DNA of 64,000 nt, taken from contig NW_026947493.1 of assembly GCF_034190915.1 (NCBI RefSeq), forward strand, positions 44,386,501 to 44,450,500, written 5' to 3'. Shown here piece by piece: positions 11,862 to 23,599 of this stretch (the first letter of the stretch is position 1; each line of letters opens with the position of its first letter). This DNA is from Cavia porcellus (Eukaryota; Chordata; Mammalia; Rodentia; Caviidae). Position numbers and translations under genes: made by a program. The notes beneath the pieces were generated by a model. That model saw nothing but the letters and a program-made list of their open reading frames with translations, made no database searches and was not told where the DNA came from.

Positions 11862-11930
11862 GTTTTCAGTGCTGGAGATTGAATCCAGCTTATGCAGGAC
11901 AAGTCTCCTACTGACACTCCAGCAGTTTAT
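11862..11930 (-). mobile_element. Old ID-like SINE fragment (antisense)
   Basis: AGTGCTGGAGATTGAATCCA followed by GACACTCCAGCAG resembles a decayed tRNA-derived SINE. Confidence 0.5.
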
Positions 11931-12039
11931 TATACTGTATTTCACTTAAAGTTTATGAGACTTATCTGTCATTGGGTATAGCTGTTGTTAAACCATTGTC
12001 ATTGCTATATTATACATCAGATGGATTTTACACAGTTTG

Positions 12040-12140
12040 TTTCCTCGACTGTTGATGGCTATTTGAACATTTCCAGTAGTTGACCATTTCGAATATCCTG
12101 CTACTAACATTCTTGATAGTTTTAATAAACATTTATACTT
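12040..12140 (-). mobile_element. Old L1 fragment (antisense)
   Basis: GACTGTTGATGGCTATTTGA and the following TATCCTGCTACTAACATTCT match the antisense end of L1 ORF2 in diverged form. Confidence 0.5.
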
Positions 12141-12214
12141 CTTATGTGGGGTGGTCTTTTATTGTTTTATGACTATTTTATACTTATGCTTTAAACCAGT
12201 CTAGACTGACTATA

Positions 12215-12295
12215 ATGGATATATATTTATAGACTATAATGATTAAATCTATCTGTAGACTATAATGATTCCATCTATCTATCTATAAGCAGTAT
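12215..12295. repeat. Imperfect short tandem repeat around TAGACTATAATGATT
   Basis: TAGACTATAATGATT is repeated with ATCTATCT-type spacers. Local AT-rich slippage. Confidence 0.6.
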
Positions 12296-12299
12296 GCCC

Positions 12300-13160
12300 G
12301 CTAGCAGATTTCATAGCTTAGAGTAGTTATTTAAGAAATATATGTCTACTAATCCTTTAGAAGTTTTTATGTGCCTGGTTCCCTGAAAAAATTTCTGAAT
12401 TAATCAATGAGTTAACACAAAAAAGAAAGGAAATGTCCTTTCATTTAGACATTATTTTAAAATTAATAACAGATGATGGGAAATATTTCATCTTTGAGCT
12501 ATTGTTTTTGTTTTGCAAATACTGTGAGAAAGAAAATTATTTTGTTTCTTATAATGAAAAGGATACTAAAAATCCACTGAAGATTCTATATATTATGATC
12601 ATACTTAAGGGATTTAGCTTTGACAAAACATTTGTTAGGATAGAACTGGTAAAGTATGCTTTATGAATAATCAAAAAGAGTCTTTAAGCATATATACTCT
12701 ACTTTTCTGAGTGGCTTTTAAAGATTTGTCATATCATTTCTGTAAGAAAAATTAATGAATACAAATATTACAGTTTTTTCTTCACATCTAATCAGCTTGA
12801 GGAATTCTCTTGTTCTTTGCTTTTTTGGTGTAACATTTACACTAGTTACTTTAAAAAATTGCAATGATAAAACTATTCCAAATAAGCCAGGTCTGATTAT
12901 TTTCAATCCTAGCACACTTACTTACATGCCAATACCATATGGAAGAGTTTGACTCATAAATGCCAAAACAAAGTTTTCTGTAATGTGTAGCTGTGAGAAA
13001 AAAAAAAAAATGAGTGACATAGAGATTGAAATTAATGGCAGATGGTTTTATAGCTTGTGGTTTGTGTTTGTGGTTGTTAACTCTGAAGACTGAGGATATA
13101 TAAAAAGATTAAAGAGTTTTTTCATCTATCAGGCTTAAAATACATATATTTATAAACAAC
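12300..13160. other. Unrecognised AT-rich intron sequence
   Basis: No repeat family or exon recognised apart from an A13 run near 12999-13010. The 77-codon frame at 12433-12666 is AT-driven and has no recognisable domain. Confidence 0.4.
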
Positions 13161-13165
13161 TGCCA

Positions 13166-13267
13166 TTCATATTTTGCTTAGTTGCTAGTATTTTTTAATA
13201 CTGTGATGTTTCAACTGCACTTCATATTTTGCTTAGTTGCTAGTATTTTTTAATACTGTGATGTTTC
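13166..13267. repeat. Perfect 47-bp direct duplication, period 55 bp
   Basis: The unit starts TTCATATTTTGCTTAGTTGC and ends ACTGTGATGTTTC. It occurs at 13166-13212 and 13221-13267 with no mismatch, so the duplication is recent. Confidence 0.95.
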
Positions 13268-13274
13268 TTACATC

Positions 13275-13700
13275 TTCCCATTCATTAATTTATAAATAAA
13301 CATTTATTGAGTGTTTTTCAGGGAGCAAATGCCACTCCAGGTCATCCAGTTTCCAGAAACAGGGCTCTTTGCTGGCGAGCTTGTGGTTGTCTGGGAATAC
13401 TAGATACATAGACACATACTCACAATGTGACATCTCCTAGCATAATAACAAAATAAGATCAGCAATTCATTTAGTGCAGAGGATTCTAGAAGTTTTATAG
13501 AGTGCAGAAACTTGAGGTGGGTCTTGAAGGAAGTTTAGGAATGTAAAAGAAAGTTTACTAAGCAAGGGGAGTAGCATGATGCCGTGACGCAGAGCTGAAA
13601 AAGACTTCATGTGCTCAGACATGGTAAGTTCTCTTTGTTCTGAGTTTAGGGATGTTGGGTTAAAGAGAAGAGGGAAGATGGGGTTGAGGCATTTACCATT
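13275..13700 (-). mobile_element. L2 LINE 3' end (antisense)
   Basis: AAACATTTATTGAGTGTTTT, then TTGAGGTGGGTCTTGAAGGA and GGGGAGTAGCATGATG are the reverse complement of the L2 3' end in order. A 197-codon antisense frame at 13467-14060 partly reads this L2 and is not a host gene. Confidence 0.6.
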
Positions 13701-14485
13701 CTCACTGCCACAAATCAAGAACCCATCATGCCCCAGTATCTCACCTCTGTCCTTTAATTTGGAACATTGTAATAATTTGGGAACAGGTAACCATTGGTGG
13801 AATTGAAATGAGTTGAAGGAAAGGTAGGCTTTTGAGCAGAAAATAATACTGGGTATTCCAGAAAAGAAAAAAACATGATTTGAATATGAAGAATAGGGTG
13901 TAGATCTTGTGTGTTTTGAAACAGTGAGCAGATAGTTGATCTTTCCTGAAGGAGAACTGCTACAGTATGAATGAGTGCTAGATTTGAAAGGAGTCCTTAA
14001 CGGTAGAAGAGTTCTACAGATCGTTGCACCTGGCTTTTGTATATTTATTTCTCTACTCATTGATCTGGGTGAAATTGTACAATGCAGCTGTTGATGTAAA
14101 TCACAAGATCAAGAAACAAATTATTTTTAATGGGAAGCTATGATGGTTTGAAAGTAAGAATATAAAATGTAAAGACAGATTTGATGTTCTTCAGTTCTCA
14201 TTATTGGCAGAAACATATTGGGTGTTTTGTATAAGTGCTGAGATAAGGGGAGAGTATTTTGAAATGTGAGGAAAAAGCTGCCATCTTACCAGTAAGATTT
14301 GAATAAAGGAAGATGATAGTGGCTCTCTAACCTCAATCGAGGCACTTCATTTACTCTATTAGATGCTGTCTTTTGGTTAACTAGGAATGTAACCTGTAGT
14401 GAAAGGGTTAGGAACAATAATCCTGGCAAAACAGGTAATCCTAAAACTGAAGCCCTTTACTCTCTGAGTTAAAACACTAGACAGA

Positions 14486-14597
14486 GGCTGGGGATTTAGC
14501 TCAGCGGCATAAGCACCTGCCTTGCAAGCAGGCGGTCATGAGTTCGATCCCTAGTACCGGTAAAAATGAAAAAGACAAAACCAAACCAAACCAAAAC
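14486..14597 (+). mobile_element. ID SINE, young
   Basis: GGCTGGGGATTTAGCTCAGC, CACCTGCCTTGCAAGCAGG and GTTCGATCCCTAGTACCGG, with a CCAAA-rich tail. Target duplication AAAACACTAGACAG at 14471-14484 and, with one change, 14598-14611. Confidence 0.93.
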
Positions 14598-14689
14598 AAA
14601 ACACCAGACAGTTGTTGAGAACAAGAATTGTCTGGAGGGAAGACAACAACCACTACATACAAGAGGGGCGAGGTTCAGTCTTTCTAATG

Positions 14690-14880
14690 CTTTTAATAGT
14701 GAACTAGAAACTGAATAATGTTGGAATAAATACCTCTGAGATGGTGAGTTCCCGGAACTGGCAGAATCCAGCTGAGGATGGAGGCCAGCTTGTCACAGAT
14801 GCTATGAGCTGTGATAGTTTTATGTAGATGACCATCAGTGCCACTGGAAGATGTCTGAGAATGTAAAGTGCATTCTTGAT
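14690..14880 (+). mobile_element. Possible CR1/L3-type ancient LINE relic
   Basis: AACTAGAAACTGAATAATGT, CTCTGAGATGGTGAGTTCCC and GAGGCCAGCTTGTCACAGAT follow the order of the conserved CR1/L3 3' region. Identification is tentative. Confidence 0.4.
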
Positions 14881-15224
14881 ATCTTTAAGGTGTGTGAGAA
14901 CCAGATGGCCTCAGCTGGATGAGGAAACCTGAGACAAGACCAGGGCTGAGGAGGGCTATGTGCTGAAAGGTATTATGGAGGTTTTGGATGAGAAATTAAT
15001 GTAGGTGCTGAACTCTGATGCTTCTGCAATAATTACAGCTCCTGGGGATTGGATTGAGAGCCTGTGAGTGCCTGATGCTTGGCTAGATGCTCTGCACATG
15101 TCATCTGGATTAATCATGACAATAGTTTTGGACAATGAGACTTCTAAAACACAAGCAAAAAGCCTCCCTTCTTTTTATCAGTGAAAAATAGAGATTAAAT
15201 TACTTGATCCAGTTACGGTATATA

Positions 15225-15385
15225 CTAGATATGTGACTTTGGGAACGTTTCATAATATCTCAATGCCTCTGCACCCCAGTTTAGAAGTATGAATCATTGT
15301 AAGACTTGTCACAGGTACGCTGTATAGTTTAAATGTGTTTGATGCATAGTGGAGGCTTAATGGAGGTTTACTATTATGATGAGAT
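15225..15385 (+). mobile_element. MIR SINE
   Basis: ATATGTGACTTTGGGAACGT, TCAATGCCTCTGCACCCCAG and GATGCATAGTGGAGGCTTAA match the MIR core and 3' part in order. Confidence 0.65.
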
Positions 15386-15389
15386 TTTT

Positions 15390-17010
15390 ATTATGTCTTT
15401 GAAATTCATACTGTTTTCACTGCAAGACCTTGATTCCCACTGAGTGGAAGAGGGTATGATTATTGACAAAAGAAATATTGACAAGTATTAAAATAGTTAT
15501 TCTTTACAGGAAATATATTTAAAAACATACGCATTGCATTTAGGAACTTAGTAGACATCCCAGTAGGAGTTGATGAATATGTGGACAGTTGCATTTTTAT
15601 GTAATAAAGGTTTATCATATTTTGCCTTTGCATTTCCTTATTTACACATCCAACTTCTGTCAATCTAAGATGCTACCCATTTTTATAATTTTTTCTGACC
15701 TTCAAAATAGAGAGGAATTACTTTTCCTTTAACCCCTCCTAGAATATTATTTCTTGGCTTACATTATATTTACTTATATAATGGTGTTACCCTCTCTACT
15801 AGACCTAAAACTAGGTTTTGACATGCTCTTCAGCATTCTCTTTGTGATGTTTCTTGTGGTGCTTCAGTTTTAGCATGTAAGAACTCAAATTGTTTTTGTT
15901 TTTTTTGATTGAATTGAGTCATATTATTAAGCTTTAATTTTTGTTCCTTTTCCTGATCCCTTTAGATAATCAGGAAGACATCTGCAGAACAGTTTCTGTA
16001 CATAGACCATAGTGGTATTTTTTAAAAAGATATACTAAATATAAAATTTTAATTTTGTATACTTCCTCAGAAACAAACATTACTTTTAATAAAATCAAAT
16101 TCTGAATCTTTATTTGCTATCTGCCTAGTGATAATTGTGGATGAATGATGGAAGAAAGAAACCTGGTTTTACTCTGGCCTTGCCCCAAACACTTTGAGGC
16201 AAAAGAATTAAATGATTAAATACTCCTGCTAATTGACCTGCTATATATGAATTATTCCCTCAGTAGTAGTGGCTCTATGATGTTCCAAAATTCAGGCACC
16301 TTGTGACTCTGTCATTTCCCCATCCTGTTGTCACTTAGTTTGCACACTTTAATTCTGAGTTAGTGCAGAAGTTCCATAATTGAGGCTCCTGTCTTCATCC
16401 CCCCCCCCACTCAGGATTCAATCCAGGTCCTTTACTGTGTGGTGATGGTGCAATTTCTATACTGATAACCATGTTCTATCAACTAGACTGTTCACAGTTA
16501 AATTCTAGGTTGTGAAGCTGGCCTTGAGGCCCTCCAATGTCCCTAATCTGTTCAATTTTGTATAGCATCCTTTCCCTGCCTTCTTTCTTCTGCCAGACTC
16601 TTTGAACTTTTTGTTCCAGAATTCCAAGTTATTTTGTTTTTCATTTGTTTAATCAGTCTTTGATTATACATGAAGTGTCTCATCAGTCATGATTATGGAT
16701 ACCAACTCTGGATCTGTGTGACTTGCACCAAAGCTGTGTAGTCCTAGAAGTGTTCTTAATCTCTTTTTCCTTTCAATTTTCACAGATGTATTAGTGCCCA
16801 CATCACAGGGTTACTCTGCCGTTGGAGTCAATTCCTAGGAAGAGCACAGATTGGAGCCTGGCACATGCAAAGTGTACATCATTTTGCTGTGTTGTTGGGA
16901 CAACACTGGACATTGGTGTCTTTGTGCTTTCTGCTCTTCTCTCTGTGTTGATTGCTCTTCTTTGTTAACCTGAAAAATTTCTAAATATTTTAAAGTAATC
17001 TTTCTAAAGT
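15390..17010. other. Unrecognised intron sequence with possible old SINE trace
   Basis: A C9 run and a SINE-like phrase (ACTCAGGATTCAATCCAGGT) lie near 16402-16440. Otherwise nothing was recognised, and no exon is supported. Confidence 0.35.
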
Positions 17011-17014
17011 GCTG

Positions 17015-17275
17015 GCTTCTTAGTGAAGCCTTTGCCTATCATCTTTCCACCTTGTGAAAAGCCGGTCACTTCATTTTCTGTCTTGCTTCTGAACCTTGAA
17101 AATAAATATATATGCCATATACTTTAATTTGAGTATTTATGTTTGTACACTGTAACTCTTGCTAGATTATGAACTCACAAGAACAAAGGCTACAATTTAT
17201 GCATCATTGATTTCTTGGAAGCTAGCTCAGGGCTGAAACTGGTATTCAATAAATAGCTGTTGAACTGTCCTTTTT
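17015..17275 (+). mobile_element. L2 LINE 3' end
   Basis: CTTAGTGAAGCCTTTGCCTA, GCTAGATTATGAACTCACAA and ACTGGTATTCAATAAATAGC are the L2 3' UTR in sense order. Confidence 0.7.
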
Positions 17276-17389
17276 TTGAATTGACTGTAAAGTATTTTAT
17301 GACTTTAAATGATAATGATATTGAATTTCCAGTGATAGAACTCAAATTCAGAGCACTTTATCACTATGTCATACTGATATGTTTGCAGT

Positions 17390-17440
17390 GTGTATATGTA
17401 TATATGTATATGTGTTTGCATATGTCATGATATCTGTATA
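17390..17440. repeat. Degenerate TATG/TG simple repeat
   Basis: TGTATATGTATATATGTATA and following TGTG/TATG units. Low complexity. Confidence 0.7.
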
Positions 17441-17449
17441 TGCATGGTT

Positions 17450-19080
17450 AAATAATTCCCGTGAGTTGTTCATTTATTCAGCAACTTCTGATAGTTTATA
17501 AGAAATGGATTTCTCTGACTTCTATGTAGAGTTGTGGTGATTCAGTGCCAAAGATCTGTTACTGTCTGCCTGGAAGACTACATGTCCACTGATGTGGTTC
17601 AAGCTGTGCTTTAATAAACAGGAGCTCAGACACTTTATGATGAGAAGTCCAGCTGAGGACTCTTTCAAGTATACAAGTAAATACTTTTCTGGGTCATGTT
17701 CATTTTATAAAAACAGCCAATTCCCAGCCTTCCCTGAAGGTCCCTAGCTGCCAATGGGGTGAGGAAGAAGCAAGGATGGAAAGGAGGAAGGGCCGTCCTG
17801 CCTCTCTTTTCCTTGGTGAGTAATAGGACAGGCACCCAGCCAGTGTCACAGTCCCCATGCAGGCTCTCAGGCTGTGCCGAAATGCAGCTTTTCCTTTTGT
17901 AGTGACCGTGTTGTTCCAGTGACCAGAGAAACATGACATAGAAGCAGACAAACACACCAAGTTCCTGCCAGTTGCTAGGCTGAGCATTTAAATGTGTATG
18001 AGTGTTTGAAATATGCTTCCCACATTGATTTCCTAATCATGACTGGCTTTCAAAGCCAAGCACAATAGTATTGTGAACATTTACCAGCATTTGGTAGGCT
18101 TTGCCGCCAAACTAATTAACAGATTGCAATGTAGAAGATTGAGAATAAAAGGAATGCTTTTGATCAAGAAGTAGCTTTGTGGGAAATTTGATTTTTTAAT
18201 TTAAGGATTATTTCTAATTTTGTGTGATAATGTTATAAATATTCATTCCCTTGGCTATGTTTCAATCTTAACTCCTGCACTTTATAGATTATATTTAATA
18301 TTGATGCTAATGTAGCTCCAGTGAGCATTATTCAGGTTTTCTTTCAAAAATTTTGGTAAATTATTGAACAGGTAGTCTGCTTTGGATCTAAATGTCAATA
18401 GCAGAGCAGTTTATCTGTGTGATGACTTACTATGGACGCAGAAAACTTAATTTCTCTTATTGTCAGAACTAGGTAAACAGCTGTTTTCTCTGGAGTACCA
18501 GTACTTTCATAAGCAAGACAGCCTCCTGAAGTCAGAGGCTGAAGACCCACTCGGAAGGCCAAAGCTTGTAAAGCTGGGAGGAAATTAGGATGAGGATCCT
18601 CTTCTCTGGATGGCTAGATAGATTTTCAGGGAATAGTTTGAGTGTGTCCTTAGGGCTTAGGTGGTTCTGGGGACAGCTGTCAGCAACTAGTGGTTCTGCA
18701 AGTAATCGGGGTCCTAACTAGTGCTGTACAGAGTGATATCCTTTCAATTCTGTCATCAGAGCAAGGAGGTTTCTAACATGGAGCACAACTCTGATGGAAG
18801 CTTTTAAGAAACTTTGCGACTCGGGAGCCACATGTAGTAACCAGCTGTCACAGAGGAAATAGCAGGTCAAGGTTAATTCACTTGGTTGGCAAAAGAGTTT
18901 TGAGGGAAACGTTTATTTTCGTAATGTTTCTTTTGGCTAGAAACAGAAGAAATGGGGAAAAGATGATCATGCTTGTCTGTTGTCCCTTTTGTACTAATTA
19001 GGTTGTACTGATGAAGATGATTTAGTGTGCAAAGGACAACATGAGGTGCATTATATATATAAATTCTTTTAATCTTCATG
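17450..19080. other. Unrecognised intron sequence
   Basis: No repeat family or exon was recognised. Two overlapping antisense frames near 17665-17987 (95-96 codons) lack homology. Confidence 0.4.
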
Positions 19081-19084
19081 ATGA

Positions 19085-19247
19085 TCTCAGAAGGTAAGCA
19101 CCATTATTCTCCCCTTGTTATGGAAGGGGAATTGGGAGGCAGAGACACTGGGCCACTGCCCAGGACCACCTAGCTGGCAAATGGTGGAGTAGAATCTGAA
19201 CCGGAGGACGCTGGTGATAAGAGTCCCTGGTCTTGGCCAGTAAACTG
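19085..19247 (-). mobile_element. MIR SINE (antisense), adjoining an ID insertion
   Basis: CCATTATTCTCCCCTTGTTA, GGGAGGCAGAGACACTGGGC, CACCTAGCTGGCAAATGGTG and AGAATCTGAACCGGAGG are the antisense MIR order (deeply diverged). Confidence 0.65.
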
Positions 19248-19260
19248 CTGCCTGCATCTT

Positions 19261-19375
19261 TTTTTTTTTTTTTTTTTTTTTGTCTTTTTCGTTTTTATCG
19301 GTACCAGGGATCGAACCCACGACTGCCTGCTTGCAAGGCAGGCACTTATGCCATTGAGCTAAATCCCCAGCCCCT
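19261..19375 (-). mobile_element. ID SINE, young
   Basis: T22 tail, GTTTTTATCGGTACCAGGGA, CTGCTTGCAAGGCAGGCAC and GAGCTAAATCCCCAGCCCCT. The duplication CTGCCTGCATCTT at 19248-19260 recurs at 19376-19388 without mismatch. Confidence 0.95.
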
Positions 19376-19389
19376 CTGCCTGCATCTTT

Positions 19390-20020
19390 TGTGAAGTATT
19401 TCTCTTCTAGGATTTAGGTCATAAATTTACATCTGTTTCATTTTACTGTGAACTTCGAAAGGCAGGGCTTTGATTTTGTTCCTGTGGCACCACATATGGT
19501 ACCTACCTTTCAGAAGTTTCACTGAATTGTGGAATGAGGTGCCAGCAACGTGGGACAGAGACAGACAGCAAGAGGGAGAACTTCAAGTGGTGTCTGTGAC
19601 ACTTCTCAACTTTTGTCAGGATGAATAGAAAAACACTTTGCAAATCTGAGTTTTGCATTCACAAAACTAAAGGTAAAGATGCTAAGAAAAAAGAAAGACA
19701 CTCATTTCTGATGTGTTTTTTACCCCCCTCTTCTCCTATGACTAATGTTTACCTTTCTCTCCTGGAGTGAAGTAAAGACAGTCACTTCCCTTAAAAGTCA
19801 AACTGGCAAGACATTTGGCTATCAACCCCACATAAATCAACTCAGAGCCATCCTTGTCATCTTAAAGCTTGGTTCTTTTGTACTATCTGGGCAACTTTGG
19901 GACACTCATTATTTCTCTCTAATCTGCTGGATTTCTGCATGGGTTCTGAAGCTGTCTGTTGTAGTCAGGGGTTTTACACAGAGATAAATTAGGTTCAGGA
20001 CATGGAGTTTATAGTATTTT
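19390..20020. other. Unrecognised intron sequence
   Basis: No repeat family or exon identified. Confidence 0.4.
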
Positions 20021-20022
20021 TA

Positions 20023-20085
20023 TAATGGTATTTTATATAAATATTTTATATTTTATATTTTATATAAATATTTTTATAACCAGGA
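20023..20085. repeat. AT-rich tandem/inverted block
   Basis: Repeats of ATTTTATATAAATATTTT with internal dyad symmetry. Could form a hairpin. Confidence 0.7.
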
Positions 20086-20112
20086 GTTAACACAGCAAAA
20101 TGCAGGAAATCT

Positions 20113-20781
20113 ATCCACAACACCAAAGACATAGATTATTTAGTTAAGAGCCCAAATCCCACAGCACATGTCCCACATGAGTCCAGATAAAAACCCAGAG
20201 CTCAGGACAATGCCTCCCACGAGTCCAACTGGAGGTCCAGAGCCCACAAGGTCTCACACCAGTCTCATGCGGATCTGTGCCGGGAAGACCCAAGGATCAG
20301 TGGTGGAAGCTAGAAGGTCTGTGCCAGCAGGATAGAGGAGCTGTGCTAGTGGGATGAGGGTTCTACGCTGCAGCCTAGAAGTCACACTCACAACAAAGAC
20401 CAGGGCTATCCTGAAAGGCACCACAACTGTCCTCAGAGACATGGAGGCCCCAAGCTCCTCCTATGACAAGCATAGTCGGGTACATGCCAGGAAGCAGCGT
20501 GACGAGTTCATCCTGGATAGCAAGTAGCACATGTCTTCCCCTCCGGAGCCAGGAAGCGATGCTCGATATGAGGACCAAAGCTTGTCCGGGAGAACCAACA
20601 ACTCAGACAGCAACTCGTAGGAGAACCCACAATGCCTCCTTAACGCCTCAACCCTCAACACTTCTCTTCTTCTCCACCTATTTATCCTGGCAACTTTCCT
20701 CAGATGGAGCATCTTCGCTCAATGCATGCTGATGTAATCCAGCTGGCGTTAAGTTGACCACCAGTTCTTAATCCACAACAC
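20113..20781 (-). repeat. GC/CpG-richer segment bounded by 11-bp direct repeats, type unknown
   Basis: ATCCACAACAC occurs at 20113-20123 and 20771-20781. The enclosed ~647 bp is visibly richer in G+C and CpG than its surroundings. On the minus strand there is a TATA-like GGATAAATAGG about 90 nt from the right end, suggesting an LTR or another retroelement. I could not find clean TG...CA ends or a family match, so the strand and class are guesses. Antisense frames of up to 83 codons here show no known domain. Confidence 0.45.
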
Positions 20782-20829
20782 TGTCTTTCTGTGGGGAGAA
20801 TTACACAAGGTTCAGTTTCTGTGACCAAG

Positions 20830-21258
20830 TGCTGTGGTTTGGATTTGGCTTGTCCACCAGGATTCTTGTGTTAGAAGTTTGGTCCTCAGTGTAGCAATAT
20901 GAGGAGGTGGTGAGACCTTACAGATGTAGAGCTAGTGGGAGGCCATTGACGATGCTGCCCTCAGAAGGAAATGGTATTGTACACTTGAGACGTGCAAGAA
21001 TATAATTGTGAAACAGTGAGTCTGCTCCCGTTTCTGGCTTCCTGTCTCATCATGTGATCTCACCTTGTTACTCATGCTCCTGTCATGATGCCATCTGTTG
21101 TGATGTGGTAAAACCAAGGGAACTGTCACCAGAGACTGAATCAGTGGAGCTCCTGATCAGCAACTTTTCACCTTCCAAAAGTGAGCCAGATAAGTCTCTT
21201 TTCTTTTTATAGACTGTTCAGTCTCAGGTTTTTTTTTTTTCCTGCAGCCTCTCATATC
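20830..21258 (+). mobile_element. ERVL-MaLR type LTR
   Basis: TGCTGTGGTTTGGATTTGGC at the start, then GAGGAGGTGGTGAGACCTTA, AAAAGTGAGCCAGATAAGTC and GACTGTTCAGTCTCAGG at the end. This is the MST/MLT LTR order, with the usual GCCAAATAAA position changed to GCCAGATAAG. Confidence 0.75.
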
Positions 21259-21833
21259 AAATTTATTATGAACAAAGTTTTAGACTGGCATTGAAAGGCA
21301 CCCACAGTTGCTTTACACCTGTGTTTTCAAGTACATTTTTTGCCTTGCTTCCCTTGGTGTCAGTGAGACTTAGTCCTAACCAACGATTGCTAGAAGGCAG
21401 AATGACCCAAGCATTCCTGGAGGTCCCGCTTGTCCACAGGAAGCTTGAGCTTTGGGTTTATATCTGGGTTTTCCAGACTTTTAAGATACAGAGCCAGAAA
21501 ACTAAGCATGTGTGTGAAGCAGGTACATTAGGCACTGTTTTATAACCTGTCTGGACGCTTATCTATGCTTCATTTTGTTTGTGTGGTTTACCTACTTCAT
21601 AGACATCTGGGTACAGCTTTAGGGAAGGACAGCAAACTAAATAAATAAAATGTGGATATAAAAAAAGGAAAAAAAATAAAAACTAATATATAATGGAAAA
21701 GAGTAATGCTAAAGTGGGTAGAGCGGATCTAAATTCAAATACATGTGACATTCTAATTAATGACTAATAAGGATAGTAAATTTCCTAAAAATAGTTATTT
21801 TTTCAAAATTAGTTATCTACCTAAATTTTGCTT
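21259..21833. other. Unrecognised intron sequence
   Basis: Contains an A-rich block near 21650-21690 (AAAAAAGGAAAAAAAATAAA). No family assigned. Confidence 0.4.
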
Positions 21834-21847
21834 AAGAGTGGGTTTTT

Positions 21848-21963
21848 GTCTTTTTTTTTTTTTTTTTTTGTCTTTTTCATTTTTATCGGTACCAGGGATT
21901 GAACTCACGACTGCCTGCTTGCAAGGCAGGCGCTTATGCCGCTGAGCTAAATCCCCAGCCCCC
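21848..21963 (-). mobile_element. ID SINE, young
   Basis: T19 tail, CATTTTTATCGGTACCAGGG, CTGCTTGCAAGGCAGGCGC and GAGCTAAATCCCCAGCCCCC. Perfect 14-bp duplication AAGAGTGGGTTTTT at 21834-21847 and 21964-21977. Confidence 0.95.
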
Positions 21964-21999
21964 AAGAGTGGGTTTTTAAAAAAATTATTTATTTATATA

Positions 22000-22136
22000 T
22001 TTTTGGTTTTTAGAGATGGAGTCTTGCTATGTATACTGGCCTTGGACTTACTAGGCTGGGCTCAAACTCATGGTGACCCTCCTGTCTTAATCTCCTGAGT
22101 GCTGGGTTGCAGGCAGGCACCACCATGCCTGGTTTA
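22000..22136 (-). mobile_element. B1 SINE (antisense)
   Basis: GAGATGGAGTCTTGCTATGT, TAGGCTGGGCTCAAACTCAT, TCTCCTGAGTGCTGGGTTGC and CACCACCATGCCTGG are the reverse complement of B1, well preserved. Confidence 0.9.
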
Positions 22137-22139
22137 AGA

Positions 22140-23456
22140 TTGTTTTTTGAAGGTGTTTTTAAAATTTAAAAACCTTACATACTCTAAGAATTAAACATTT
22201 CCATATCTGTTTACCTAATGAGGATATAAAGAACAATAATATTTTATCAGTATGAATTATTTTAATGTAGTACAAGTAGATACTAATGGAGAAAGTATAA
22301 AAATTATCAGTATAAACATTGATATATTGATAAACTTACATACTTTATCATTTTGGGTACATTACTATAGTCTGGTAAGATTTGAACTGGTTTGTCAAAT
22401 TAGAATGGAGATTAATGATGTACTAGTGTTGGTTTGATAATGTTGCAGTACATTTCTTGCAAAATAATTGAAAATTTTGCTATTTTTAAATAGAAAGCTT
22501 ATCAGTTCACCATAAGGCACTTTATAAACTTGTCTTAGTATTAAACACAAATAGCTTTATCTATCATTCCTTAATCACTCAATATGATATTGTTGAATTC
22601 AGTGCACCTAAACAGACACACTTTTAAGAAATATTACCTATATACCATATACAGTTGTCTCTATAGTTCTCTAAATAAGTAACTGATATAACCAAAATGT
22701 GGATATATTTGTAAGCTAAATATTGTGTACTAACAGTTTCTGAGTTTTAAAGTTTTCTAAACTGCTTGTCTATAAACATGTGACTTTCTGCAATGAATCT
22801 TGAAAACCCCACTGTTACTGATTAGAGCTGGTACTATCTGTGCCTTCTATACATTATATTTATCATAGAAACTTTAAAGGAATACCTCGATCCATTTCAG
22901 TAGTCTGATTTATATGGTGTGATATAGGGCTTGGGGACTCTTTTCTTTTTAAACACTCTTTAGGTAGTTTTAATGTGCAGCCAGGGATAATACCATATTG
23001 GCCTTAGAAGAGAATGTTAGGCATAACTGATCTCTGGGTTTTAGCCCTGAGCTCACCTGCCCTGAGGTTTGCTGCAGCCTGCCTAGACCAAACTCTGGGC
23101 CATTCACTTGCCTAAAACCCAAAGCCTCCTAGAGGTTATTGCCAGTGCCCCTCATGCCTTGGACTAGAGAATTGCACCAAATTGCATTTATGAATGTTGG
23201 TGTATTTTTCTTACTACTGCTAGGTAGAACACTCATGAAGTGAGACGGGGAACATGTGAAAAAAATTGTTCAGGGGTAACCATTAGGGATTGATGGGGAC
23301 TGGGAAAAAGGCCACTGCTACTCAGCCCTAGACAGTTGCTGCCAGACAGAAGTGTCATCTCCAGTATAGTTAGCATGTATAACTTTCTAAGAAATTAAAA
23401 TTCCAGCATGAATCTTTCTTAACTTTTAAGGCAATGCAATCATTTAAATTTTATTA
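22140..23456. other. Unrecognised intron sequence
   Basis: AT-rich to 22950, then a moderately GC-richer patch (about 22960-23350) without recognisable family or exon signals. Confidence 0.4.
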
Positions 23457-23471
23457 CATATTGCACTATTT

Positions 23472-23575
23472 TTTTTTTTTTTTGTCTTTTTCCTTTTTAT
23501 TGGTACCTGGGATCGAACTCACGACTGCCTGCTTGCAAGGCAGGCACTTAGGCTGCCGAGCTAAATCCTCAGCCC
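23472..23575 (-). mobile_element. ID SINE, young-type
   Basis: CTTTTTATTGGTACCTGGGA, CTGCTTGCAAGGCAGGCAC and CTAAATCCTCAGCCC. Flanking duplication CATATTGCACTATTT (23457-23471) and CATATTGTGCTATTT (23576-23590), two differences. Confidence 0.93.
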
Positions 23576-23599
23576 CATATTGTGCTATTTTATTGTTGT

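Noticed and set aside
13467..14060. 197-codon open frame on the minus strand
   Set aside because: Its downstream half overlaps L2-derived sequence read in the L2 sense direction. It has no known domain, no splice context and no start context of note, so it is chance openness in repeat-derived DNA.
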